NCBI RefSeq assembly: GCF_003028855.1
Contig: NZ_CP028324.1
Coordinates: forward strand, 5,084,001-5,148,000
Source: Pseudoduganella armeniaca
GTDB taxonomy: Bacteria > Pseudomonadota > Gammaproteobacteria > Burkholderiales > Burkholderiaceae_D
Direction of reading: 5' to 3'
DNA length: 64,000 nt
The notes under the pieces were generated by a model, which was not told the origin of the DNA, ran no database searches, and was given only the letters and a program-made list of their open reading frames with translations. Positions 1-10,206 of the stretch are shown here, piece after piece. The first letter of the stretch is position 1. Every line of letters begins with the position of its first letter. Position numbers and translations under genes: made by a program.

Positions 1-1169
1 GCGCCGGTGGCGACGACGGTGCGGTCTTCACGCCAGGGCCGGCGCGTATCGACCGTTTCCGCGCTGAGGCCATAGGTCAACCGGTGCGCGCCGAAGCCCT
101 TGACGGCCGTGCTGGCGATCCCGGCGCTGTCGTTCTCGAAGCCGGTGGCGATGTCGCGCACGTAGGGCCGGTTGCCGGTCACGTAGCTGGCGTGGGTGGC
201 ATCGTCCACCTGCGCGCGCTGTACGTAAAGGCGGCTCTCCAGCGTGTCGAACCAGGGCGTGGCGCCGTCGAAGCGGTGCTCGATGCTGGCGCGGTCGCGG
301 CGCGTGCGCGAATCCTGCGCCGCGCCGTCCGGATAGGAGGCGCCCTGCTTGTTGTCGAATTCGCGCCGGTGCTGGGCGCGGTACGCGTCGATGGTGGCAA
401 CGAAGCGGTGGCCCTGCCACGGTGCCCACGCCAGCTTGGCCAACAGGGCATCCGAATCCCAGTCGTCCGGGTTCACCGCGACATTGCCGTTGGCTTCCAG
501 CGCGCTGCCGTCGCGGTGCACCAGCACGGCCAGCGCCTGCAACGCGCCGCTGTGCATGGCCCCCGTCAGCGCGTGCATGCGCATGTTGCCGGCGCCGTCG
601 TAGCCGAACTTGTAGTCGGCGTGGGCGGGATGGTCCGCGCTGACGTAATCCTCCGGCGCCTTGGTGGCAAAGGCAACGGCGCCGCCCAAACCCGGCGTGC
701 CGCCGCGCGTGGCCGTCGTGCCCGAGGCGATTTCGACGCTGCGGAAGGTCTCGGGATCGAAGTAGTCGCGGCCGACGCCGAAGCCGTTCAAGGTCATGCC
801 GTCCGGCTTGGGTGCGGCGTCCGGCAGCGCGATGCCGTCCAGGTCCAGGCTGACGCGGTTGCCTTCGACGCCACGGATGTTGAAGCCGGTATTGCCGGCG
901 CCGTCCCACACGTTACCGCTGCCGCTGGCGGCGCCGGGGACGCTGACCAGCGGCGCATAGCGCGCCATGTTCTGCATGTCGGTGACGCCGCGCCGCGCCA
1001 GCTCGGCGGGCGTCAGCACGGTAACGCTGCCGGGTTCTGCGAGGCGCTTGGCGCTGATGACGACGGTATCGAGCGCCTCGGCGGCGGGCGAATCGGCTTG
1101 CGCCAGGGGCGCCAGCGCGCAGGACAGCAGCGCCGCCATGCGGCGGCGGCCGGGGAAGTGTGCAACCAT
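1..1169 (-). CDS. TonB-dependent receptor, heme/hemoglobin type (5' part; runs off the left edge)
   Basis: Outer-membrane active transporter, of which about 389 N-terminal residues are visible. The frame opens at an ATG and stays open to base 1. A signal peptide (residues 1-26, ending ALAPLAQA) precedes a TonB-box-like stretch (LDTVVISA), then a plug domain with the segment NVWDGAGNTGFNIRG followed by GNRVSLDLDGIALPDA. That plug signature is typical of TonB-dependent heme/hemoglobin receptors. The beta-barrel begins after about residue 150 and is cut by the window. A Fur-box-like palindrome lies about 100 bp upstream, which fits iron-repressed expression. Family membership is secure. The heme substrate is inferred from the plug sequence and the Fur site. 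Confidence 0.85.
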   Translation of the reverse strand, partial: MVAHFPGRRRMAALLSCALAPLAQADSPAAEALDTVVISAKRLAEPGSVTVLTPAELARRGVTDMQNMARYAPLVSVPGAASGSGNVWDGAGNTGFNIRGVEGNRVSLDLDGIALPDAAPKPDGMTLNGFGVGRDYFDPETFRSVEIASGTTATRGGTPGLGGAVAFATKAPEDYVSADHPAHADYKFGYDGAGNMRMHALTGAMHSGALQALAVLVHRDGSALEANGNVAVNPDDWDSDALLAKLAWAPWQGHRFVATIDAYRAQHRREFDNKQGASYPDGAAQDSRTRRDRASIEHRFDGATPWFDTLESRLYVQRAQVDDATHASYVTGNRPYVRDIATGFENDSAGIASTAVKGFGAHRLTYGLSAETVDTRRPWREDRTVVATG

Positions 1170-1261
1170 AACGTTCCAGGGTAAGGGTCAGGACAATGCT
1201 GGCTCTGTACCCGGGCATGGCTGCCCGAAGGATCACGTTGCTGGCGCTAGACTGCCATCTT

Positions 1262-1286
1262 AATACGAATGATTCTCATTTGCAAA
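1262..1286 (-). promoter_or_regulatory. Fur box upstream of the TonB-dependent receptor
   Basis: Read on the minus strand, the core AATGAGAATCATT (1268-1280) is palindromic apart from its centre and matches the usual Fur operator core. It sits between the amtB stop codon and the receptor start, about 100 bp upstream of the receptor ATG. Binding is inferred from sequence only. Confidence 0.75.
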
Positions 1287-2486
1287 TCAAAGTGCTTCCC
1301 GCTCTGGCGTCGCGCTGATCTTGTGGATGGACAGGTCGGCGCCGTCGAATTCCTGCTCCGGATCGAGACGCAAGCCCACGGTGGCCTTCAGCAGCCCGTA
1401 CACGGCCAGCCCGCCCACGCCCGCGATGACGATGCCCAGCGCCGTGCCGGCCAGCTGCGACCACGGCGACACGCCGCCCAGTCCGCCCAGCGCATGGCTG
1501 CCGAAGATGCCGGCGGCCAGGCCACCCCAGGCGCCGCACAGGCCGTGCAGGGGCCAGACGCCCAGCACGTCGTCGATCTTCCAGCGGTTCTGCGCCAGCG
1601 TGAACATGACGACGAAGATGGCCCCGGCGATGCCGCCCGTGACCAGCGCGCCCAGCGGATGCATCAGGTCGGAGCCGGCGCAGATCGCCACCAGGCCGGC
1701 CAGCGGCCCGTTGTAGGCGAAACCGGGGTCGTTGCGGCCCAGCACCAGTGCCGTCAGCGTGCCGCCGACCAGCGCCATCAGCGAGTTGACGGCGACGAGG
1801 CCGTTGATCTTGTCCAAGGTCTGCGCGCTCATCACGTTGAAACCGAACCAGCCGACCGCCAGGATCCACGCCCCCAGCGCCAGGAACGGGATGTTCGACG
1901 GCGGGTGGGCGGCAATGCGGCCGTCCTTGCCGTAGCGGCCGCGCCGCGAGCCCAGCAGCAGCACGGCGGGCAGCGCGGCCCAGCCGCCCACTGCGTGCAC
2001 GACCACCGAGCCGGCGAAGTCGTGGAACGGCGCGCCGAACGCGCGCTGCAAGGCGTCCTGCAGGCCGAACAGGTTGTTCCAGGCAATGCCCTCGAAGAGC
2101 GGGTAGACCAGGCCGACCAGCAAGGCCGTCGCCGCCATTTGCGGATAGAACTTGGCACGTTCGGCGATGCCGCCCGAAATGATCGCGGGAATGGCGGCGG
2201 CAAAGGTCAGCAGGAAGAAGAACTTGACCAACTCGTAGCCATTGTCGGCCACCATCGTGTCGGTGCCGCCCAGGAAATGGACGCCGTAGGCGATGCCGTA
2301 GCCAACGAAGAAATAGGCGATCGTCGACACGCCAAAGTCGACCAGAATCTTGACGAGGGCGTTGACCTGGTTTTTCTTGCGTACCGTGCCCAGTTCCAGA
2401 AACGCAAAGCCGGCATGCATCGCCAGCACCATGATGCCGCCAAGCAGGACGAACAACGCGTCCATGCCAGTCTTGTGTACGTCCAT
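1287..2486 (-). CDS. amtB: Ammonium transporter, Amt family
   Basis: Inner-membrane channel for ammonium/ammonia uptake; 399 residues with about eleven hydrophobic segments. The start MDVHKTGMDALF is chosen because it begins directly before the first membrane helix, behind a GGGAG-like ribosome site; the open frame upstream is not Amt-like. Visible family marks are DFAGSVVVHAVGG with the first pore histidine, and HGLCGAWGG with the second. There is no glnK next to it, which is unusual for amtB, and the protein lacks the long leader seen in E. coli AmtB. It ends directly against the Fur box of the next gene. Confidence 0.93.
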   Translation of the reverse strand: MDVHKTGMDALFVLLGGIMVLAMHAGFAFLELGTVRKKNQVNALVKILVDFGVSTIAYFFVGYGIAYGVHFLGGTDTMVADNGYELVKFFFLLTFAAAIPAIISGGIAERAKFYPQMAATALLVGLVYPLFEGIAWNNLFGLQDALQRAFGAPFHDFAGSVVVHAVGGWAALPAVLLLGSRRGRYGKDGRIAAHPPSNIPFLALGAWILAVGWFGFNVMSAQTLDKINGLVAVNSLMALVGGTLTALVLGRNDPGFAYNGPLAGLVAICAGSDLMHPLGALVTGGIAGAIFVVMFTLAQNRWKIDDVLGVWPLHGLCGAWGGLAAGIFGSHALGGLGGVSPWSQLAGTALGIVIAGVGGLAVYGLLKATVGLRLDPEQEFDGADLSIHKISATPEREAL

Positions 2487-2734
2487 TACAGCCACCGCTC
2501 CCTGAAAATGTGCAAAGCACCACGAAAGAGCAATGGATGAGCAAGATTCGTGCCGTTTTGGGGAGCGGCGCGCTGCTGGCGGCACCAGAAGGGTGAGCCC
2601 AGGCGTCATGCAGACTGCACGACACCTGCCAGCACCAGGACGGTGCAGCGCCGCGCCACGATGGCAACCAGAACGGTGCGGTGAGCACGGGCTTGGGGCG
2701 CGGCAGGTGGCAATCGCACCCGAGACCGACAACC

Positions 2735-2761
2735 GGGGTCAGACCCGGCGGGTCTGACCCC
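2735..2761. repeat. REP-like palindrome, GGGGTC class
   Basis: Perfect inverted repeat with 12-base arms (GGGGTCAGACCC) and a 3-base loop. It differs from the copy inside dnaE2 (13794-13824) at only a few positions. Confidence 0.8.
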
Positions 2762-2781
2762 AGCTCTCCGCTATCGGGTAC

Positions 2782-2821
2782 AAAAAAGTCTGCGGCAAGC
2801 GAAAAGCTTGCGTCAGCGCAG
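2782..2821 (-). terminator. Rho-independent terminator of eno-ftsB
   Basis: On the minus strand the stem GCAAGC/GCTTGC, extended by CTGCG/CGCAG across a bulge, is followed by a run of six T. It lies 24 bp beyond the ftsB stop codon. Confidence 0.7.
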
Positions 2822-2844
2822 CGGCATGAGTCCCTGCTTGGGGA

Positions 2845-3195
2845 TCAGTGCGGCTTGCCTTCCTTACCTTTGTCGGGCGGCGGTGGCGGTGCCGGGGTGG
2901 CGCCCTCGCCCGGCATGTCCTGGCCCTTGCGCAGGATCTGCACGTAGATTTCGTTCTGCTTGATCATCGACAGCTCGAAGCGAGCCCGTTCCTCGACGGC
3001 GCCGGTGCCGTCCTTCAGGTCGCGCACTTCGGAATCGAGCTTGGCGTTGCGGCTTTTCAGGCTGTCGTTTTTCTGGTGCGCCGCCTCGACCTGCTGCTCC
3101 AGGTCCGCCACACGCAGCCACCCGCCCTTCCCCAGCCACAATGGATATTGAATCAACAGCAGCAGTACCGCCAGGGCGAGGGTAATCAGACGCAT
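2845..3195 (-). CDS. ftsB: Cell division protein FtsB
   Basis: Small bitopic divisome protein that pairs with FtsL and FtsQ at the septum. The 116 residues show one N-terminal membrane helix (about residues 2-20, ITLALAVLLLLIQYPLWLG). A coiled coil follows (about 30-70, DLEQQVEAAHQKNDSLKSRN), then the conserved EERARFELSMIKQNEIYVQIL segment that contacts FtsQ. A Pro-rich tail (GATPAPPPPPDKGKEGKPH) ends the protein. Position directly downstream of eno is the usual Burkholderiales and gamma-proteobacterial arrangement. A strong hairpin separates it from eno, so expression may depend on read-through. Confidence 0.93.
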   Translation of the reverse strand: MRLITLALAVLLLLIQYPLWLGKGGWLRVADLEQQVEAAHQKNDSLKSRNAKLDSEVRDLKDGTGAVEERARFELSMIKQNEIYVQILRKGQDMPGEGATPAPPPPPDKGKEGKPH

Positions 3196-3196
3196 A

Positions 3197-3230
3197 AAAG
3201 GAAAACCGGCCGGTAGTTCGTACCGGCCGG
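3197..3230 (-). terminator. Hairpin between eno and ftsB (terminator or attenuator)
   Basis: Perfect 10-base stem (CCGGCCGGTA/TACCGGCCGG, 3206-3230) with a 5-base loop. On the minus strand it is followed by TTTTCCTTTT, ending at the ftsB start codon. It should terminate most transcripts leaving eno and leave partial read-through into ftsB. Confidence 0.65.
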
Positions 3231-3255
3231 AACAAAAAGTTGCGGAAAGGTTCTA

Positions 3256-4539
<1,284 letters not shown>

Positions 4540-4718
4540 AACACTTCTCCAAGGTAGACAAAAACCGGTGGGGCACGCGCATGGTCGGACGTGCAACGTG
4601 ATGCGCATGCAAAAATTGCAGCAAGGGTAACAGAGGATGGCCTTGTAGGGAAGCGGAACGGCTTACTACAAAACGGCCGGCGCTGGCTTGCCGGGCCCAT
4701 GGATGCTATCGTCGTCCC

Positions 4719-5999
4719 ATGAACACACCCCCTGACATCGATGCGCGCGCCCTGCTGCGCCGCATGCTGGACGCGGCCATCGCCGCCGCCCAGCCCGCCC
4801 TGTGCATTCCCGCCGCGCTGCCTGGCGTACCGCAAGGGCGCCTGCTCGTCATCGGCGCCGGCAAGGCCTCGGCCGCGATGGCCCGCGCCGTCGAACGGCA
4901 CTGGCCCGGCCCGCTGGCGGGCCTGGTCGTGACGCGCTACGGCTACGCGGTGCCGTGCGAGCGCATCGAGATCGTCGAGGCCGCGCACCCCGTGCCGGAC
5001 CAGGCGGGACTGGACACCGCGCGCCGCATGCTGGCACTGGTGCAGGGACTCACGGAAGACGACACCGTGCTGTGCCTGATCTCCGGCGGCGGCTCGGCCC
5101 TGCTGCCGCTGCCCTTGGAAGGCATCACCCTGGCCGACAAGCAGCACGTCAACACGCTGCTGCTCAAATCCGGCGCGACCATCGCCGAGATGAACTGCGT
5201 GCGCCGCCACCTGTCCGCCAGCAAGGGCGGCCGGCTGGCGGCGGCCTGTTATCCGGCGCGCGTCGTCACGCTGCTCATTTCCGACGTGCCGGGCGACGAC
5301 CCGATCGACATCGCTTCCGGCCCGACCGTGACCGATCCCACCACGTGCGCCGATGCGCTGGACATCGTGCGCCGCTACGGCATCGACCTGCCGACGCACG
5401 TGCTGGAGGTGCTGGCGAGCGGCCGTGGCGAGTCCGTGAAACCGGGCGATCCGCGCCTGGCGCGCGCCGAGGCGCACCTGGTCGCCACGCCGCAGATGGC
5501 ATTGGAAGCGGCAGCGCAGGTGGCGCGCGAGGCCGGCGTGACGCCTTACATCCTGGGCGACAGCATCGAAGGGGAAGCCCGCGACGTCGGCAAGGTCATG
5601 GCCGGCATCGCGTTGCAGGCGGCCACGCGCGGGCAGCCGTTCGCGCCGCCGTGCGTGCTGCTGTCCGGCGGCGAGACCACCGTGACGGTGCGCGGCAAGG
5701 GGCGCGGCGGGCGCAACGTGGAGTTCCTGCTGGCGTGCGCGCTGGCGCTGCGCGGCGCGCCCGGCGTCTACGGACTGGCGGCCGATACCGATGGCGTGGA
5801 TGGGCAGGAGGAGATCGCCGGCGCCGTGATCGCGCCCGATACGCTGGCACGCGCCTGGGCCGCCGGCATCCAGCCGCAGGACAGCCTGGCCGACAACGAC
5901 GGGCATGGCTTCTTCCAGGCGCTGCGCGACAGCGTGGTGACCGGCCCGACGCTGACCAACGTCAACGACTTCCGGGCGTTGCTGGTGCTGCCGGCCTAA
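4719..5999 (+). CDS. Glycerate kinase, DUF4147/MOFRL (TtuD/GckA) family
   Basis: 426 residues, the full length of the bacterial glycerate 2-kinase family (often annotated as TtuD or hydroxypyruvate reductase). It phosphorylates D-glycerate, probably to 2-phosphoglycerate, the substrate of the divergently encoded enolase. The N-terminal DUF4147 part has LLVIGAGKASAAMARAVE and LISGGGSALLPLP. The C-terminal MOFRL part has VLLSGGETTVTVRGKGRGGRN and LAADTDGVDG. It is the only plus-strand gene inside an otherwise minus-strand pyrG-kdsA / eno-ftsB block and is followed by a long palindrome, which suggests later insertion. The exact phosphorylation position is from family knowledge. Confidence 0.9.
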   Translation: MNTPPDIDARALLRRMLDAAIAAAQPALCIPAALPGVPQGRLLVIGAGKASAAMARAVERHWPGPLAGLVVTRYGYAVPCERIEIVEAAHPVPDQAGLDTARRMLALVQGLTEDDTVLCLISGGGSALLPLPLEGITLADKQHVNTLLLKSGATIAEMNCVRRHLSASKGGRLAAACYPARVVTLLISDVPGDDPIDIASGPTVTDPTTCADALDIVRRYGIDLPTHVLEVLASGRGESVKPGDPRLARAEAHLVATPQMALEAAAQVAREAGVTPYILGDSIEGEARDVGKVMAGIALQAATRGQPFAPPCVLLSGGETTVTVRGKGRGGRNVEFLLACALALRGAPGVYGLAADTDGVDGQEEIAGAVIAPDTLARAWAAGIQPQDSLADNDGHGFFQALRDSVVTGPTLTNVNDFRALLVLPA

Positions 6000-6005
6000 A
6001 CCCGT

Positions 6006-6059
6006 GGTGACAGGCTCCGATCTTCGGGTCGGGAGACCCGAAGATCGGAGCCTGTCACC
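6006..6059. repeat. REP-like long palindrome between glycerate kinase and kdsA
   Basis: Perfect inverted repeat with 25-base arms starting GGTGACAGGCTCC and ending TTCGGGTC, with a 4-base loop. It lies between two converging genes. Confidence 0.9.
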
Positions 6060-6082
6060 TGGGGTCTCTGCCGCCGTGAGTG

Positions 6083-6112
6083 AAAAAAAAGCCGGCGAAT
6101 CCGCCGGCCTTT
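6083..6112 (-). terminator. Rho-independent terminator of pyrG-kdsA
   Basis: Minus-strand stem GCCGGCG/CGCCGGC with a 4-base loop followed by eight T, a few bases beyond the kdsA stop. Confidence 0.88.
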
Positions 6113-6118
6113 TCAAGC

Positions 6119-6969
<851 letters not shown>

Positions 6970-6973
<4 letters not shown>

Positions 6974-8661
6974 GCTGCAGCTCCTTGTTCGGCTGCCGAC
7001 GCGCCGTTGTTGGCGGCCACGCCGGATACGCCCTTGTGCGCCAGCGCGGCGCGGATGAACGACGTGAACAGCGGATGGCCGTCGCGCGGCGTCGACTTGA
7101 ATTCAGGGTGGTACTGCACGCCCATGTACCACGGGTGGGCGTTGGCGCCTTCGCGCGGCAGTTCCATGATTTCGCACAGGTCTTCCGTCGGCGTACGGGC
7201 CGCCACCACCAGGCCCGCCTCTTCGACGCGCGACAGGTAATGGTTGTTGGCTTCGTAGCGGTGACGGTGACGCTCGGTCACGACGCTGCCGTAGATCTCG
7301 TGCGCCAAGGTGCCCGGCTTGACGGCGCAGGCCTGCGCGCCCAGGCGCATCGTGCCGCCCAGGTCGGAGTTGGCGTCGCGCTTTTCCACCTTGCCGTCCT
7401 GGCCCTGCCATTCGTCGATCAGCGCGACGACCGGCTGCTCCGTCTGCGGCTCGAACTCGGTGGAGTTGGCCTTCGACAGGCCCGCCATGTGGCGCGCGTA
7501 TTCGATCAGGGCGACCTGCATGCCCAGGCAGATGCCCAGGTACGGCACCTTGTTCTCGCGGGCGAACTGGGCGGCCTTGATCTTGCCTTCCACGCCGCGC
7601 TTGCCGAAGCCGCCCGGCACCAGGATGGCGTCGTACTTGGCCAGGTCGGCCGTGCCCTTCGCCTCGATTTCTTCCGAGTCGATGTATTCGATATTGACGC
7701 GGCTTTCCGTGTGGATGCCGGCGTGGCGCAGCGCTTCGGTCAGCGACTTGTACGACTCGGTCAGCTCGACGTACTTGCCGACCATGCCGATCGAGACTTC
7801 CGCCTTGGGGTGCTCCAGCGTGTAGATCAGCTTGGACCAGACCGACAGGTCGGCCGGGGCCGGGTCGATGTCCAGCGCCTCGCAGATGATCGCGTCCAGG
7901 CCCTGGTCGTGCAGCATCTGCGGCACCTTGTAGATCGTGTCGACATCCCACACCGAGATCACGGCGCGTTCCTCGATGTTCGAGAACAGCGAGATCTTGG
8001 CGCGCTCGTCTTCCGGGATGGCGCGGTCGGCGCGGCACAGCAGCGCGTTCGGCGAGATGCCGATCTCGCGCAGCTTCTGTACCGAGTGCTGGGTAGGCTT
8101 GGTCTTCAGTTCGCCGGCGGAGGCGATGTACGGCACCAGGGTCAGGTGCACGAACGCGGAGTTCTTGCGGCCGGCGCGCAGGCTCAGCTGACGGGCCGCT
8201 TCCAGGAACGGCAGCGATTCGATGTCGCCCACCGTGCCGCCGATTTCGCACAGCGCCACGTCGTAGCCTTCCGCGCCGCGGCGGATGTAATCCTGGATTT
8301 CGTTGGTGATGTGCGGGATCACCTGCACGGTCTTGCCCAGGTACTCGCCACGGCGTTCCTTGCGGATCACGGATTCGTAGATCTGGCCCGTGGTGAAGTT
8401 GTTCACCTTGCGCATGCGGGTCGAGATGAAGCGCTCGTAGTGGCCGAGATCGAGGTCGGTTTCGGCGCCGTCGTCGGTGACGAACACTTCACCGTGCTGC
8501 ATCGGGCTCATCGTACCCGGGTCCACGTTGATGTACGGGTCCAGCTTGAGCATGGTGACTTTGAGGCCGCGCGATTCGAGGATCGCGGCGAGGGAGGCGG
8601 CGGCAATCCCTTTTCCAAGGGACGACACAACGCCACCAGTGACGAAGACAAATTTGGTCAT
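6970..8661 (-). CDS. pyrG: CTP synthase
   Basis: ATP- and glutamine-dependent amination of UTP to CTP. 563 residues with an N-terminal synthase domain (FVFVTGGVVSSLGKGI P-loop-like start, then LDPYINVDPGTMSPMQHGEV). The C-terminal class I glutamine amidotransferase domain has the nucleophile in LGICLGMQ and the histidine-glutamate pair in VQYHPEFKS. A short Ala-rich tail follows. First gene of a two-gene unit with kdsA, the standard arrangement in this group. Confidence 0.98.
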
Positions 8662-8842
8662 TGCGAGATCGGGCGCCGGGGAGGCGCGATGCGGGAAATT
8701 GAAATTATAGCCTAAATGGCCCGTTTCTTCATCATCAGGCCAGCAAAATTGTCTTTCAGCAAGCTAATCCACTGTGCGCGAACGAACAGACCAGCACTGC
8801 CGCCGGGGCGGACAATGGTCTTTATTTCAACAGGAGGCCAAC

Positions 8843-9262
8843 ATGAGCTATGAACGCGATGCAGCTGGCAATTACGTCGACCAGGGCCACCAGGGCCCAG
8901 GCCCGCGCCTGATGGGCGCCGACACCCTGATCGGCGACCACATCCACAATATGCAGAACGAACACCTGGGCACCGTCAAGGAAATCATGCTCGACATGCA
9001 GACGGGCCGCGTGTCGTACGTCGTGATGGCGTCCGGCGGCGTGCTGACGATCGGCGAGAAGCTGTTCGCGATTCCCTGGGAAGCGCTGGCGCTGGACACG
9101 GCCAACCACCAGCTGCGCCTGAACATCGCCAAGGAACGCATCGAGGCCGCCCCAGGCTTCGACAAGGACCAATGGCCCGACATGGCCAACGAGGCGTGGA
9201 CCAACGAGATCCACAGCTATTACGGAACCAGCGCATCGGCCGCGCAACAAGGCCTGCGCTGA
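8843..9262 (+). CDS. PRC-barrel domain protein, paralogue A
   Basis: 139 residues. The start MSYERDAAGNYVDQG is set by AGGAGG at 8832-8837. One PRC-barrel fold covers about residues 28-110 (LIGDHIHNMQNEHLGTVKEI, then LTIGEKLFAIPWEALALD). The end, APGFDKDQWPDMANEAW, matches the second PRC protein at 36824 almost word for word. PRC barrels occur in stress, photosystem and RNA-processing proteins. Here the family is usually a stress-induced cytosolic protein of unknown function. No signal peptide or membrane segment. A strong terminator follows. Confidence 0.85.
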   Translation: MSYERDAAGNYVDQGHQGPGPRLMGADTLIGDHIHNMQNEHLGTVKEIMLDMQTGRVSYVVMASGGVLTIGEKLFAIPWEALALDTANHQLRLNIAKERIEAAPGFDKDQWPDMANEAWTNEIHSYYGTSASAAQQGLR

Positions 9263-9407
9263 CGGTGGGCGGCCATTGGCCGCCACGTCCGGCGTCCCTT
9301 CGCTACACCACGGGGACGCCCTGACTGCCGGTTGTGTCCTGCGCGGGCCGCCGGCGGGTGGGCAGTGTTTCCTCAGCCACCCAAAATCGGCCATAACCCG
9401 GCCGCGG

Positions 9408-9437
9408 CGCGCCCTCTTCGGAGGGCGCGTTTTTTTT
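9408..9437 (+). terminator. Rho-independent terminator after the PRC-barrel gene
   Basis: Stem CGCGCCCTC/GAGGGCGCG with loop TTCG followed by eight T. Confidence 0.88.
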
Positions 9438-9646
9438 GGGGTCTGTCCCTGCATGGGACTGACCCTAACGCCGCTAAGTTAAGGAATGTTGGCGCGCAGA
9501 GAACAGACGCTCGCTTGGGGTCTGTCCCGCTTATTGGGACTGACCCCGGTTTTCATCGCTGGCCTGTTGAAGACCGCGGCAAACCTGCATCAATCGCTCG
9601 AACGCCGCGGATGAAAACCGGGGACAGTCCCGGAGGGACAGTCCCC
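9438..9646. repeat. Cluster of three GGGGTCTGTCCC-type palindromes
   Basis: Three related palindromes lie between two converging genes: 9438-9465 (GGGGTCTGTCCC then GGGACTGACCC), 9517-9547 (same core, closing GGGACTGACCCC) and 9620-9646 (GGGGACAGTCCC with its complement). The second and third also form a larger inverted repeat through CCCGGTTTTCATC and GATGAAAACCGGG. This is a BIME-like composite of REP-type units and explains most of the 422-base gap at 9263-9684. Confidence 0.8.
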
Positions 9647-9684
9647 AACCGATCGATATGTCCTGGCGCCGGTCCGATGCGTTG

Positions 9685-10179
9685 TCAGTCCCCTGCAGGG
9701 CGGTACGGCGACCCGGCAGACCCCAGCCGCATCGGCGTCCAGGCAATCCCCCGCTGCGCCTCGCGCGGGCCGGTCGGCTCGAAGCCGAAGCGGCGGTACA
9801 TCGGCAGCGCATGGTCGGAAGCATTGACGGTAAACACGCCCGGGTTGCCGGCCGCCAGCGCCTCGGCGCGCGCCAGCTCCCACAGCCGCCGTCCCAGTCC
9901 CTGTCCATGCCAGGAGCGGCCGACGAACAGGTGGAACAGATGGCTGTTGTCGCGCAGCGCGATGAAGCCAGCCAGCTTGCCCTGGCGCGTGGCGAGGCGG
10001 TAGCGGAAGTTCGGCTGGCGCAGGTAGCGCAGCTGGGCCGCGCCGTCGATGTGCGCCACGAACTCGTCCGCACCCTTGCCTGCCGGGTCGATGGTCAGGT
10101 AGGGCAGCAGGTCCAGCACCAGCGCGCCCAGCGCGGGCGCGTCGGCGATCGTGGCGGGGCGGAAGAGAAAGTCATCCAT
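9685..10179 (-). CDS. GNAT family N-acetyltransferase
   Basis: 164 residues with the GNAT fold. FIALRDNSHLFHLFV forms beta strand 4 and the acetyl-CoA loop follows as GRSWHGQGLGRRLWELAR (Q/RxxGxG type). NASDHALPMYRRFGFEPTG matches the usual end of the domain. Substrate unknown. The last residues run into sequence next to the repeat cluster, so the C-terminus may have been altered by the repeats. It starts 27 bp after the stop of the minus-strand gene upstream and may be cotranscribed with it. Confidence 0.8.
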   Translation of the reverse strand: MDDFLFRPATIADAPALGALVLDLLPYLTIDPAGKGADEFVAHIDGAAQLRYLRQPNFRYRLATRQGKLAGFIALRDNSHLFHLFVGRSWHGQGLGRRLWELARAEALAAGNPGVFTVNASDHALPMYRRFGFEPTGPREAQRGIAWTPMRLGSAGSPYRPAGD

Positions 10180-10206
10180 TGCCCCATTGTGCCACAGCGC
10201 CGGGCG

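Larger units (their letters stand above)
2487..2844. other. Intergenic region between amtB and ftsB
   Basis: About 360 bases with no credible gene. It carries the amtB upstream region, a GGGGTC-type palindrome (2735-2761) and the terminator of the eno-ftsB unit (2782-2821). I could not recognise a sigma54 promoter or a clear sigma70 promoter for amtB. Confidence 0.6.

Noticed and set aside
2487..2560. Possible sigma54 promoter for amtB
   Set aside because: GGTGCTTTGCAC does not keep the GG-N10-GC spacing.
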